Source: Cruorifilaria tuberocauda | Taxonomy: Eukaryota > Nematoda > Chromadorea > Rhabditida > Onchocercidae | Length of the DNA: 46,278 nucleotides | Reading direction: 5' to 3' | Assembly: GCA_013365365.1 (NCBI GenBank) | Contig: JABVXU010000434.1 | Coordinates: 1 to 46,278 of the forward strand | Shown: positions 1 through 13,500 of the stretch, one piece after another | How the letters are laid out: the number at the start of each line of letters is the position of its first letter | Position numbering within the stretch: the first letter of the stretch is position 1 | Position numbers and translations under genes: made by a program | Notes under the pieces: model-generated | What the model was told of the DNA's origin: nothing | Seen by the model: only the letters and a program-made list of their open reading frames with translations | Databases searched by the model: none

Positions 1-3000
1 AAATTCAAATTATTGGATCAATCGAAATAATTCACTTTAGTCGGTCATAACCTATTACGGAATGATTCAGTTGGAAGTTCCAGATTAAACTCTAATTAAT
101 GCTTCGTCGATTGCTGGAACTTTCAGGAGAAATCTAATTATGTTTCAATATCGCTTCAATCCGAAAAAAAGAACTTGCGAATATGATTTTTGAAAGTGCA
201 AAAATTATTATGTGGAAATTTGCTATTATTATCTTTGAACTCAGGCTAAATTTCATATTTATTTAGATAAATTCATATGATTCTCAATGCTACTTTCTTT
301 TGGTAGCAAATTGAAGCAAACAAAATCCATAGCAATTAAACATGTATTAAATTTGTCTTCTTATGTATGTTTACTTTTCGTAACATTCCATACAAAACCG
401 AATGTCTCAAGTACACGTCATTTCATCGTAAAGAAATGAGGAAGCTTTCAAAACTTTAAAGTGCACAAATTTTGACAAGCGTTCTCAGTCTTCATTTTTG
501 CTGTTCCGAATTTTTCTTGAAATAAATAAGTGCAGTTGCGATTGAAATGTGTCAATTTTATACTTTTAGTTTTTGTTTCCAGCTTATCCTAAACCCTCCT
601 AAACACCTTCTTACCTTATTAATTATCCGACATAATTTGAAACAAAACAATTTTTTACACAATTACATTTATGCCAATAACAACGCGGCTTTATATTTAT
701 TGTCATATTAACCAAACATGAAATAAATTACTATAAGTTGAAAAAGAAAAAAACATTACAACAAAAGTTAATTGAAGTCAGCAAAATTAGTAAACAACAA
801 GTAATTAACTCTTAAAATGTACCAATCTTTCAACTGACGAAAGATGGATTTTCGTATTTTTCGTTTCCCTCATCGCAGTTCTTCTTCCTTTCCATTATCA
901 TTTCAAAATTATTACGAAATTTTGTCATTAAAAAGTCTTTTAAATTCATAATAATGGTGGCGTAATTTTTGTTGAAGAACTAACTAACTTTGATTGAAGC
1001 TAGCAATGGCTGAAAGACGAGAAAACTGGTGATAAATTACTAACTCATTGATTAAAAGTGAAATCTCTGGAAAGAAGCATCAATCTCATCGAGTATGGAA
1101 ATGAATTAACAATCTTCTATCGACTTCATATCTCTCAATTATCATAATATTTGTGCTTCGATCAAGTCTTTAGGAAAATTTCCTGGAAATGTTAACACTT
1201 TCTTTTCTTTTGCATATTAAATTATGCCAAAGTTTTTGGAAGATTTTGAAAAATTTTTACAGATAACAAATTTATTTGATGTTTGTTCCTTTCAAATTTT
1301 GAGAATAACGGGTTATCATCGAGTTCTTCTTTGTGATACTATTGATTGCTTAACGCTTTTATTGCTTTTTTCATCTTTCTTCCGTACTTCTTCAACGACA
1401 CTTAAAAACGAGGAGCAGTGGTGCTAATTACCAGTAATGTCGTTTATGTAGATTTCGTCAAATATTGCAATCTAAGCCTTTTTCCATTATTGCTTTGCCA
1501 TTATCGCTTCTATTTTCATATAGCTTTACCAGTGCAGTGAATAAAATTACGAATTTTATCAATGAATTTGAATGCTAAATTTATTCGTAGCTATAAATTT
1601 TAGTTCTGAAATTAAACGGTTTGTATGCATAAACTGTATAGTGCGTCTCTTTTTAGGCCTGCATAATCCTATTTATATCTAAATTGCAATTAGTTATTTA
1701 CAGAAAAGGGATTTTGTTCGATTGAAGGAATTCTTGTTTTAATCAATTTCAAATATATGAAACCTCATTGATATCTCAATGATATTCATTTAATTAATCG
1801 AATTTATATATACATTATTTAGTGTAAAATCGATATTTAAATTAGGAATACTTCAGCATCTAAGGAATTATTTACAAATATATTGCTTACAGATAATATG
1901 GAATAATATTTTACAATGAGTAAATTGCTAGTAATTTATTATTGAAAGTGAAAACTCAGTGAGCTGAATGAAGTTTAGAAGTACTTGTGATATTAGCCAA
2001 TTTGGTTATTTGATCGATGTTAAAAATTTTCAAAATTTCCAACTTCTTAACTTAACTTAAGCACTGAACACTTACTTGAGTTAACCATTAATTTAAGGAT
2101 TAAGTGGATATTTTTAAAGCTCATCACATCGATTTCCTTCGATACTAGAATTCAAATATGGCTAAGAGGTAATAAAAGTATTTTAAAAAAGAAAATATTA
2201 AAAAATATCGTTGTGGATAGAATAGCAGTCGTAATTCATTTATCATCGATTGTAGTCTTTCGCAGGAAACAGCTGCTTTATAAAATTTAGAAGTAAAAAT
2301 TTACTTATCATGAACACAGATTATTGCACAGGTTATTCTGCTTCGAAACTCGAGGAACTAATCTATTGCTGGAAACATTTATTGAAAAGAAATAATACTT
2401 GGATCAAAGAGAACCTTTTATTCTGTGATGTTTTAGATTCATGAAAAAATTATGGAGTATAAGATAACTATGTGAGTGTGATATTTTGATACGCGATTTA
2501 TTCACCTGTGGCATAACGACAAAGTTGACAATAGCTGATTGGAACCACCATTAGATTTCACCAATGCTGTATTCAAAATTTCTTTTATTTTCTCTAGGGT
2601 AGTCTTATTTAGGCTCTCGATGAATTTGATAGCATAAATCCTTTTCCTGGAGGTGATTGATCATTTATCCTTTCATTTATCATTGAATTTCTATTATTTT
2701 AAACTTTCCGTTCTTTTTTACCAAAAAACTTTTACTTGCCTTTTTGAGCCAATCAGAATCACAAGGCAATAAAAACACATTGGAAATAGGTTTATCTTCA
2801 AAATTATCAATTCCCATTTCATACGTAGCCAATGATTCAGTTAGATCTGATCGGTACTATGCTTGAATCAATTTGTAGTCTAATAGAATTCATTTTTCCT
2901 TGATTTAAAAGAAATCATTTCTTTTTTTGGAAGGTATTTCTTATAGTCCTACTTTACTTAAAGCTTTTTCTGTTGCGCAAACAATAACTTCAAATCGAAG

Positions 3001-4456
3001 AAGTTGAAATTTAAACTCTAGCAATTTAAAGTTAAGGTTTAAAGAATTTCCAAGTTTTAAAAAATGTAAGAGATTACAAAATGATCCCAGAATGCTTTAA
3101 ATAATTTAAAAATTACCATCAGTGAAGTAAGTAGAAAATTTTTACTCAAAAAAGATATTTAAGAGGATAATTATAAAATTCAGCAAACGATATCATTTAT
3201 TGAGATTAAAAGCTGTGAGCAAATTATAATTTTTTGATGAATCCACTTACTAGATAGATATAGAGAATAATTCTACATTCGGATGTAAACTTTAAGTCAA
3301 TTTAGACATAAATTTTACTAATCAATAATGGTAATAATAGCAATCGATAGAATTTTGTTAAGAGAATGAATTTTTATAACATAGAAGATTGGATAAATTT
3401 TTGAAATGCATTTCCCACCTACTGATTGTGAAGCATTTTCGACGAAAAAAGTAAAATTCGAAGAAAAATTACGAGAAGTTGATTGAATGTGACAGAGAAG
3501 GCAAAGCTTTCATGGCTAAAAGCTACTTGTACTGTCTATAATTCACTTTTCATTGGACATCGCAATCGAATACAAAACTCATTCCTTTCTGTTTATCAAG
3601 GTAGGAAAAAAATTAGTTTAACTAAAAACACTTTTAAGCATTAATTTCTTCTGCCTAGAATAATTGATTTTGTTAAGCATTCTTCGCAGAATATCTCATA
3701 TTTAAGCTTTCAACAATTTCTCGTAGAGCAATAAAATAAATCATCTTAAATCAAATGAATCAATTTAATCGATCAATAGTGGGCAACCATCTGAAGTTGA
3801 CAGTGGTCAGCTACTCTACATTGATCATTGCCAACTTTAAGTAGTAACCTACTACTTATCTCGTAGCGACATTTAACATTATTTTTAAATTCGCTATTAA
3901 CCAGAAATGACGTAATTAAGTTTTCTGAGCAAAGAGTGTATTTTAATATGAATAAAAGTCATGATCGTTTTTGATCTTTCATCAAAAAAAGAAATAAAAA
4001 TTGAATTTATTTTCTGTGTGAATCACTCTCCTAGTCAAAAAAATGTTTGAAAAGCAAACTAATAAGTTAAAAAATAAAAAAGACATATAATAAGAAATAA
4101 TAAGAAAAGAAAGATAAAATGATAAAGCTGAAATTGAAGTTAGTTCTAATCAAATCCAACTAAACAGCATTCATCCCATAAAAACAATCAATCTGAAATA
4201 TTTTATATACATAAAAGAATATACTGTATGCTTTAATGTATTGTCATATTTATTTTCGATTACAAAACTAATTCAATTTATTTCATTAATTAAATTTATT
4301 TTCACATTAGAAATATTCGTTTAAAAAACTATTATAATTAAAAAAAAGAAAACTAAAATAATTTAAAATTATCACTACAGATTATTGGCGCAGTATACTG
4401 AGAATTATAAAAAGCTATATGAAAATGTCAAATGGAACGAGCAGTAAGTAATAACA
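1..4456. other. 5' intergenic AT-rich region, no gene recognised
   Basis: I found no convincing exon on either strand here. The longest open frames are short, low in complexity and lack good splice sites. The only structure I noted is the small hairpin at 3838-3858. The stretch just before 4457 has a possible acceptor (CACTACAG, ending near 4380) that could serve a trans-spliced or 5' UTR exon of the transporter gene. The promoter of that gene probably lies in this region, but no motif marks it. Confidence 0.5.
3838..3858. repeat. Perfect 9-bp inverted repeat with 3-nt loop
   Basis: TAAGTAGTA at 3838-3846 is followed after ACC by its exact reverse complement TACTACTTA at 3850-3858. It lies about 600 bases upstream of the first exon of the transporter gene. 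It could form a small hairpin or be a dyad binding site. No function is implied. Confidence 0.7.
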
Positions 4457-4531
4457 ATGGATGAAAATGACACGAACATACCACCGAACAAATCACAATT
4501 TACGTGGAGTGAAATGACACCTGAACTTCAG
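4457..4531 (+). CDS. Candidate first coding exon 1 of the SLC4A11-like gene
   Basis: An ATG at 4457 opens 25 codons ([15 protein letters not shown]... to ...MTPELQ) that end exactly at a good donor, CAG|gtaaaa, in phase 0. The peptide is acidic and polar, like the other N-terminal tails of this locus. The next compatible exon, 5739-5826, also starts in phase 0, and the join reads through without a stop. This is the most upstream start I can support. It is short, so its assignment relies on the phase match and on the clean splice site. Confidence 0.55.
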
Positions 4532-7500
4532 GTAAAATGAAATTTCCAATATGATAATTGAAAGAGAAATGATAATAATAATTAGTTGACCAGTTAATAA
4601 AAATTAACGAAATATGATTGAGTAAATAACATCCGTTGCCTTTTTCTATCCTACAAAAATTCTTGAATTTTTCAAAAATATGTTAAATATTATGCATTTT
4701 CGCTATTGAAAGCTGATAAGATCAATGTACCATAAGTGGTGTCACATTTAGGAGCACAAAGACTATGTATAAAAGGTAGGACTATTGCGCTTAAGTTTAC
4801 TTGCGTAAAACGAATCAAAAGATGATATATAACAAATCGACATTAATTCAAGTATTTTAAGGATTGCATTCGAATAATAGAACATATTCCACTAAGTTAA
4901 TCAATTAATTTCATAATGAACAAAAAATGACAAGTGAATTACATAAAAACAATCTCACTACCTCGACTTGATATGGAAGAATTCTTGAAGTTTTTGCCCA
5001 GATATCGATTATTCTGGTCATTAAGTTAAATTTGAAACTAATTACTCCTGCAGGTTATTAATATTTTCTAAATCTACGTATGCTTACTAACCTAATTTAA
5101 TTCAAGACTGTAATATTTCAATTTTCCTGTACCTTTTTTCATTAACAAAAAACGATTATATAGCAATAAGTCATGCTTAAATTAATCATTCTTTTGAAAA
5201 TATAAGGATAGGTGGTTTTTCCGAAAGAATAAACTTCAACGATATAACAAGCTGAAGTAATTGTTTAAAGATGACAGAATGATGAACTCATAAGCTCTCT
5301 GTTCTAAGCAATCTCTCATTTTGTACTTGGGAAGGAATAAAGAACGACTACTTTTAAACCCCCTTGAAAATTTTTTTGTTCCAAAATTTCAGTGGGAATT
5401 TCGGATTGAGCAAATAAATCTCCCAAGATAAAATTATTAAAAATCATTACATTCCTTTTCCAACTATATTGGACAAAATATGAAATTCAACAATTCTTTT
5501 TTGTCATCCATTTCCTGTTATTGGTTAGTTTCCGTGCCGAAATTTCTTTGCCTTACAGCAATTGTCGAAAACTATCTGCAAACAATTTTTTGAACTACGA
5601 AAAGCATTTGAATTTTGAAAAGAAATTTTTAGCCAAACGATATAAATTTTCCCTTATAAAATATCAAAATATGACAATAAATGCGTATGCACATATTCTA
5701 TTGCATAAATTTTGCATGAAATTTCCTTTTTACATCAGGCTAACGTCCAGAATTCTGAGGAATATCGATCATTCAATACGGCATTTCCAATTTGTCAACA
5801 ACAATCTATGCAAAATAGATATTCAGGTTTTATTTTCAATTTTTCATATGCGATTTCTGATAAAGTAGTTATTAACCTTCTATTCACTTATTACATGCTT
5901 AAATTTGGTCTTCATTGTAAGAAGGCTTACTAGAGAGTGCGCAAATCTAATTTCATATTCCATCTTATCATTGCACCAGTATTCATTCCAGTACCATTTC
6001 ATTTTAAGTGTTTATAGTTCGACGTCTTTTTCCACGAAGGCAAAATGAAATAACACAGAAAGCTTCGTTAACTGCTTTTTTTTGAAAAGCTAAAAAATAT
6101 GACCAAATTTTCAAGAGTGTCACGTCTTCAGCCACCAAACACATCGAAACCAAACCTTCCGCAACTTTTTCATACATCTTTCGTAAAAATAGCACGAAGC
6201 TTTCATTCGTCTTTTGTTTCTTCTCTTAGCAATTTCCATTTTCAACTTTGTAAACAATGTATTTATGAGGGATGTATTTTTGAATTTGACACACACACTC
6301 TTCAAGTTAACTCAATTTAATTCATTCCGCTGATGGAATTTTTGAATTGATTAGTGGAAATGACTTCCAATGATGGAGTTTTTGCAGTCGTTCAAAGTAT
6401 ATTTTAAATGTTAAATCAAAATTAGTCTTTCATAATGATCTTAAAGCAATTTAAAAGTTGAATACTTTTTGCACTTCTAGTCTTTTCAGTTTCTGATTAC
6501 CAAAGTTTTGCTACCAAAAAGTTGGAAAAATTACTAATGGAAACAATTGTAAAAAGCAGTTCTCCGCCCTTCCACTCACTCCATCTGATGAACAGAAGTT
6601 TTCTCGATTCTCACTCATACAACATCTGTTCAGATGAATGAGTGATTGGAAACAGTCACTCATTCATTCCATTAACTCAATTACTCATTCCTTTATCAAA
6701 CATAATTTTTATCATTTCATTCAAATTCTCATTTAAGAAAGTTCCATGAGTTCCTTCCTCTGTATGGTTTTCTGCGATGTCCAACGCATTACAATGCCAT
6801 TTGCGCCTGCCGTAGAAAGCAATTTGTTTTATAGCATTAATGAAACAGTATCTTCCTTCATTAAATTTTTTGATTCCAATCAGTGATTTTTTAAGTTCAT
6901 CACAAAAGAAGGCATAAAAATAAAAATTTGTTAAATATTTTAGAAGATGTTTAAAATTTTTTTTCGCTATTTTATAACAGAACTACTGCAAGTTTATTTA
7001 TTAAAAGAATTGTTTATGTAACGTAAAAATTTTGCATATTCTTTTCAGGGGATAATTATTTCAGAATGAACTTTTTTTATGATATCAAAAAAAGATGCAA
7101 ATCGCCAACTTGAGAAACTTCAATTGACCCAGCTTGACCTAATTGACCTAATTCAATCGTGCAAAAAAGTAAACAATATATGATCAATCGATAAATCGGT
7201 CTCACAAGCTAAGGATGCATTATTTTCCCCAATATCATTATTCTGTCATGTAGTCTGGTTGCTTTTTTTAGATCTCCAATAAGAGAAGCAAAGAAAGTTG
7301 TAAAAAATGATATATTTATCCTAAAATTGCTTTAAGCTGGAATTCATCAGTTTCCAAATTATTTTCAACACAAGATTGTGAAAATTTAAAGCCTGAAACC
7401 TATATAAGGTTTTTTTAAGGTTGGATAATTCTGCTATGAAGAAAAAAAGAAATGAAAAAAGTGAGTTTTCTCGTGAAGTGCAATAATCTCACACAAATAA

Positions 7501-10500
7501 AATGAAATTTATTCTTAGTTATACCTTTTGATGAAAGGAATTAGTGAGATTATCATTCCTTTCTTTGCAATTTCTGTTTTAAATCACTGATTGAAATTTG
7601 GACAACTTTATACTATAACCAGATGAATAAAAATTTTTTGAATTGTTGGGAAAAATTAATGCATCTCCAATTATGACAATAAATTTCTTCTACGTCATTT
7701 AATCAATGAGATATTTTTTCTTATTTAAAAAATTTTCAACATTAAGTGTTCTTTAGCGCCAAAATAAAAGCATTAGTTCAATTCTAACAATTAATTATTA
7801 TTTTTGAGTGAAACTAAACAAAATACATCTTCTCACTTTCCAAAATTCATTAATGGCAATGTTATGATTCATTTAAAATTAGAATAAGATTAAATCACCA
7901 ATAATTCGGATAATTCGGAACTTCTGTAGCTATGTCTTATATTTTTCTCTGTGAATTACTTATTTATCTTTTGATTCACACAGAAGCAATAATGAGAAAG
8001 CAATTATATACTACCCGAATATTAGCAGTTATCTCCTTCTGTCCTCCCTATTATGGAAATTGTATTCTTATATTGTTTTCTCCACTAAAACACAGAGAAA
8101 ATATCTTCATTAATTCAAAATGTTCCGATGATCGGTGGAATCTGTTGGGAAAATTTAAGTTGCAGGTTATCTTGTAGTGGTCAAATGAATGAAGTCGGTG
8201 CTAAGGGTCAATCACCAAACAGTCATAGTTTAAGAATTAAGCTTTGATTCAGATTATTTTTTTGTGAGTGAAAATAGAAAAATGAAATCCCCAAGTTAAT
8301 AAGTTAAACGAATTTGCTGCATATTCATTATGGAATTTTTAGACCTGAAATGATTGTAATTCATCTCATTTGCTATTCAACATTGTAATTTGGCTGAAGT
8401 TCACCAAACATATCGCTTATGAATCAATTTACAGAACAGAATCAAAGTCATTCGGCTGATGATGATATTGTGCTATTATCGTCAAGTAATGATATTTATT
8501 TATCACCTGATAAAGATTTTCGACGTGATAATGTTCGAAGTATGAGTGTCATTGATGATATCGGAATGCGTACAAGGAGATATATCAAACGTAATGGTAC
8601 ACTTCCAAACTTATCAAAAGGTTCATATTTTTATTTTTACCAAGTCCTGTTAATAAATACAATTTCTTCAAGCAGCATTTATCAGTTTCCTTATTAATCC
8701 TTAAATTTGCATTCTTCCTCCATTTCCTATACTTTCTATTAATGCAACTATTCGTCTTTCAGTCGTCAAATATTTTAAAATTTCTCAAGATTTATTAATC
8801 ATTCCAGTTTATTCCTGTAGTACCGCATTTATGGTCTCATCTTTTATTTAGGTTCTTAAATGTTAAGAGAGTGGTATCTCTGTTTGTTATTGTTCAGAAA
8901 TATCTCATAATAATATTAGCAAAATATCTCATGCAAAATCTTATATTTCCTTGAGTCCTACTTATTTTATCGGTTTGATCAAAACTTTTACAGATGAAAA
9001 TTCGAGAATAAACCGTGGTAAATAAGTAATTTGTTCTTTTGACATTTTGAACAGTCATTACAAAGTTTTCTCAATCTAAGCAAATTAATAGAAATAATTA
9101 AATTTATAACACTATTAAAATTTTCAACAAATATCCTAAATCATGTTCGTTAACTTTCTGATCAAACACTTATTAGACCAGTGTGTTTCCAAATTGTCTT
9201 TAATGTAACTTAAATACTATTATAAAGAAAATTTTTTCATGGTTATGAAATATTTTTTGTCTTCAAGTTTCACGATTTCAGCAATCAAAATCAGCAGAAA
9301 AGTATCACACCAGTTACTTTTTTGCATTAATGAAAGGAGACAAAAATATTTATTTTGGATTTTAATGAATATGCCATCTAAATGAAAGGGAAAAGTAAGG
9401 TAGGGACGGTTTCGAAAATATTGAAATGTGATTGAAGTCTTTCTCATGACAAGACGTTACTTAAGGAAAATAACATTAAGCTAGATTCTTAAGTAAAAAA
9501 GACAAGATAATCTAGAAAGCACAGAATCGTTGTGATTAAATTTTCAAATTAAAAATTGTAAGCAGTGATGAAAATATACTGCATTTGTCATTCAAACGTT
9601 GCAGTAACATATATAGAAAATTGAGAGTGCAATTTACATTTCTAATTTTTTTGTTTTATTTCAATTTCTCCCTCCACTAAACATAGAAATTATGAATTTT
9701 ATTTTAAAAAACCAGAAAAAAACAACCACTGAAAATACTAAAATAAAATATCGCTAACAATTGATGCGAAGATGGATTAGATGAATGTTTGTTACAACTT
9801 TTTAAATAAATAAAATCAAACTTAACGAAAAGATCGATCAACCTGTCTCATATATACCAGAATTTCATAGTTTAACTTGTTATATTTTTTAGAGAAAAAA
9901 ATAATTCCACATGAAATAATTTAAGATTTTTTAAGACGAAAACTATGCCTCAAGTTTCAGCATCAAGAAAATTCCGGAAATTTTTACATTCAATGAATCG
10001 GATGTTATACTATTTCCTTTTTCTCCCAAGTCTTCGGTATAAAGTATCACCCCAATTTTTTTAATAACAAGGCTGTTTTCTTTTCCGGGTTTACATGAAA
10101 TTACGAACATTTTTAGTATTATCTATCGATCTTTTCCGAATTCTTTTGAAAATCGTCTTGTTTTTAATATAATGTTGTCTGTATTTCTTGTTTGAAAATG
10201 AAATATTAAATTTCAATCCAAAAGAATAATTATTTGAGTGATATTTTCAGTAGTAGTTCATTTCAAGACTTGCTACTGAATGACTAAAGTTTCGGAAGAA
10301 ACTTATTTCTGGAATATTTCATTTTTCGTCATTTTATTTAATGGATTTATTTAATCATTAGTTATATTTATTTATACTAAATATAATCAGCTATGTTGGG
10401 AAGGATTTTTAGAAAATCTTAATAATATGAGAAAGAATATAATGATCAGCGCAAATGGTTGCAGAAATAAAATTATATCTGTAGGGATTCCTATACGATA

Positions 10501-13500
10501 ATTGAATTTGAGATTTGTAGTTAAATCTTTTTTAATTTTTTTGCTTTCTCTTTACAAGTCTACCAAACGTATCTCATTTAATACTAAATTTCTTTACTGT
10601 TTACCCGGTAAAAAATTTGTGCAGGAAATAAAAATATATTGTCTTGTGATTGTCGCAAATCAGTTAATAAGCAAATATTAATGTTTCAACTAATAGTTTT
10701 CCCATTAATATTCAACTTCAGGTAGTTTATCGCCGACACAGCCGCCGCCATTTTTGCACAATTATCTACAGGTACCAAAATCTCACACAGCACAATCAGT
10801 CCGTTCTAATTCCTCAGTTGCAAGCATGCAATCCGATTTAGAATCATGCATGGGTGATGCGCAGTTCCCAAGTGATCTTATTGAAGGGAAAGTCATCGGT
10901 TTGCATTTCTTTTTATCTCTGCTTTTTTGTTAGTTATCAATACAAAATTCACTGCTTTATCCACTTTATACGTTTCATATTTTATAAGAGAGAATATAAG
11001 AATACGAACAGAATAAACGGAATAGTTCCTTAGGTTTCTTTTCATTTCAGTATATATTACAGCTAATAAAAAATGAATGATTTGTTTAGCAATATTTAAA
11101 GAATGCATTTGAGTCGAGAGTAGTTAAGATTGGTTCAAATTCATCTAGACAGTATTTCCCTTTTTTCTATAATATTAGTAATAATAATTCCGAAATACTT
11201 TCATCCATACTGATAGCATAAGGAAAAAAGCTCGAAAGTACAATTGTCGGTAATGTATTGTTTTTTGATATGCTCTTTAAGTTCCATTTTCAGCTTATTC
11301 AATTTCTTTTCAACAGAGGTAAAGAGATTAATTTAATCTTCTCTTATACTTATTCGTACTCCTCACCTTTTTTCATTTTCTTTTTTTCACACCGAATGAA
11401 TTCTCCAAACTTCCCTCGCCGAAATGTCCATTGCCTCTTCACTCCCACTGATTGATCATCGTCATCTTCCGTTATTTGCACTCCTCATGTTGCTAGAAAG
11501 TGTGTTTCAGCCGACCGGATGTAAGTGTAGCGCATTTCGATATTCATTAAAATTGCTTTAAGAAAGCGATAATTTTTGCACAGCAAAAGCTTAAAGGTAC
11601 GCAGTTGTCAAAAATTACTCTTCACTTACAAATAATTCTTTTGAAAATTTTTCTTTTTTGCAACATTAAACTTCTCAACTTCGTATTACTGTGTTACATC
11701 TCTACTTTATGCTATTAATTTAAATATAATTACTTATGAAATCAACTTAATTTTCAAAAATTCTAAAGGAAAAAAAAATAAAGCCATGCTAACTGTTAAT
11801 TGCATTTCTTCGCTATCATATAATTTTTATTTTTCTCTTACATCAATTTCGATCCATTTTCGAAGAATGTTAACACTAACGCTCCCTTACCACTCATAAC
11901 ATTTTTGATTAATTTTCAAACGCTTCATCAGTCTTTTGACAGTTACACTTCCCTCAGATCCTTCATGTTATCACCACTTTTACACACTGCAAAACAAATA
12001 AATCAATCAGACGATCATCAGCAACAGCTCCACCATCCATTCAAGCATCCTTTCGCACACACATCTCTCATCTGATTCGAATTGTTAAACAATTGCCATG
12101 TCGCCAGAAGTTACTACCTGATTTGACAATTCAAAATTCCGATAGATCATGATTTAACCAACTCCGTATAGCTCTATAGTATAAGAGCTATTGCAAAGTG
12201 TTTCAACATTGTTGGTTTTATTAGTTGGCAGTGTGAAAAGTGAGTGGCTTATTTTCTAGTCACTCTGAAACTAAGCATTGTAATATCGAAGACTTTAACG
12301 AAGGAAGAAATCTTTTTTTCTAGGAAAATTACGATTTTTCAATGGTTGGTTTAGAAATATTATCGTTATTATCAGCTTTCGAATTTAATTTAATATTTAA
12401 AATGTGGTAGAAACTAAGAAAAATTTTTTTTAATATGAACGAATTATAACGATTACCGAGATTATTTTGCAAATTTTGCAAACTTTAAAATAAGACAAGA
12501 TAAATGTGATTACCACAGCAAATGGACATGCGAATAACCATACCACATAAAGATAACTTTTCCGTCCTCTTCGACTGACCCAGCCACGTGGTGTTGTTCT
12601 AGGCAAATTAATACTTCAAAAGTAGAATGTCATTATTATCAGGTTGTCTAATTTTTGCTTATTTTACGAATTATTTTTCCAGTATTAAACCAGGATTAAA
12701 GAAGTTTTATGTTATCTGTAATTTCAATACTTTAAAATACTTCCATGGAAATGGTGAATTTTCCCGTTAACTTTAAATACATGTGAGAATTAACGATTAA
12801 ATTTCTGTGGACAGGCGCGAACAAAATAAAGGAGCAGCTGTGGTTTTGCCTATCGATATATTGAAACTATTCCGCTTCAAACCATATGATCTGAATGTTT
12901 TGAGCAAAAACAAATCTTAAATTTGAGCTTACTTAACTACAATTCATTTTTCAACAATTATCCTTGTGGCATGGCCTCTTCTTCCATTGTTGTGTTTGTG
13001 GATTAAATTCATCTAAAGTTTTTTCTTTGCGGACTGAATCCATTGGCAGCATTTTTTCCTTCTTTCTATTAAACAAAGCAATAAGGAACTTGTTTGTTAG
13101 CCATAAACACTTTGTGCCCGTACACTCTTGCGAATTTATTTGCATCTCAGATTCATACGCGTATATCTGTGTGCATAGTTGTGCGTGTGTGTGTGTTTGG
13201 GATCTCGAAAAGCAACTGAATATAGAAATACATTTGGCCCGAGGGGACAAAATTGAGAGTATGAAGTCAAAAATTGGGCCAACTATTAGTGTTTTCCAAT
13301 CAATGCAATTCATCCAAAAGGTTGTCTGGTTATTTCTTTTTCGGTAAAATTTAACAGCTGGCGTTATTCACCCCATGGGAATGAATTTTTCAAATATTTT
13401 TCAGAGCAAAAAGGCTAATAACGGGAAATGCTAATATACACACATATGCATTTTGCTGTTAGTTAATTTCAAGTGCTTTAGCTATTCGAATTGGCAGACT

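Noticed and set aside
1224..1427. 67-codon open frame near the left edge
   Set aside because: Low-complexity Leu/Phe/Ser composition of AT-rich noise, no splice sites and no recognisable similarity.
6004..6320. Overlapping short frames on both strands
   Set aside because: Mutual shadows in intron DNA with no splice support or domain content.
12828..12918. Open stretch after GTGGACAG reading [10 protein letters not shown]...
   Set aside because: It needs a phase-2 entry, has no convincing donor, and ends at a stop.
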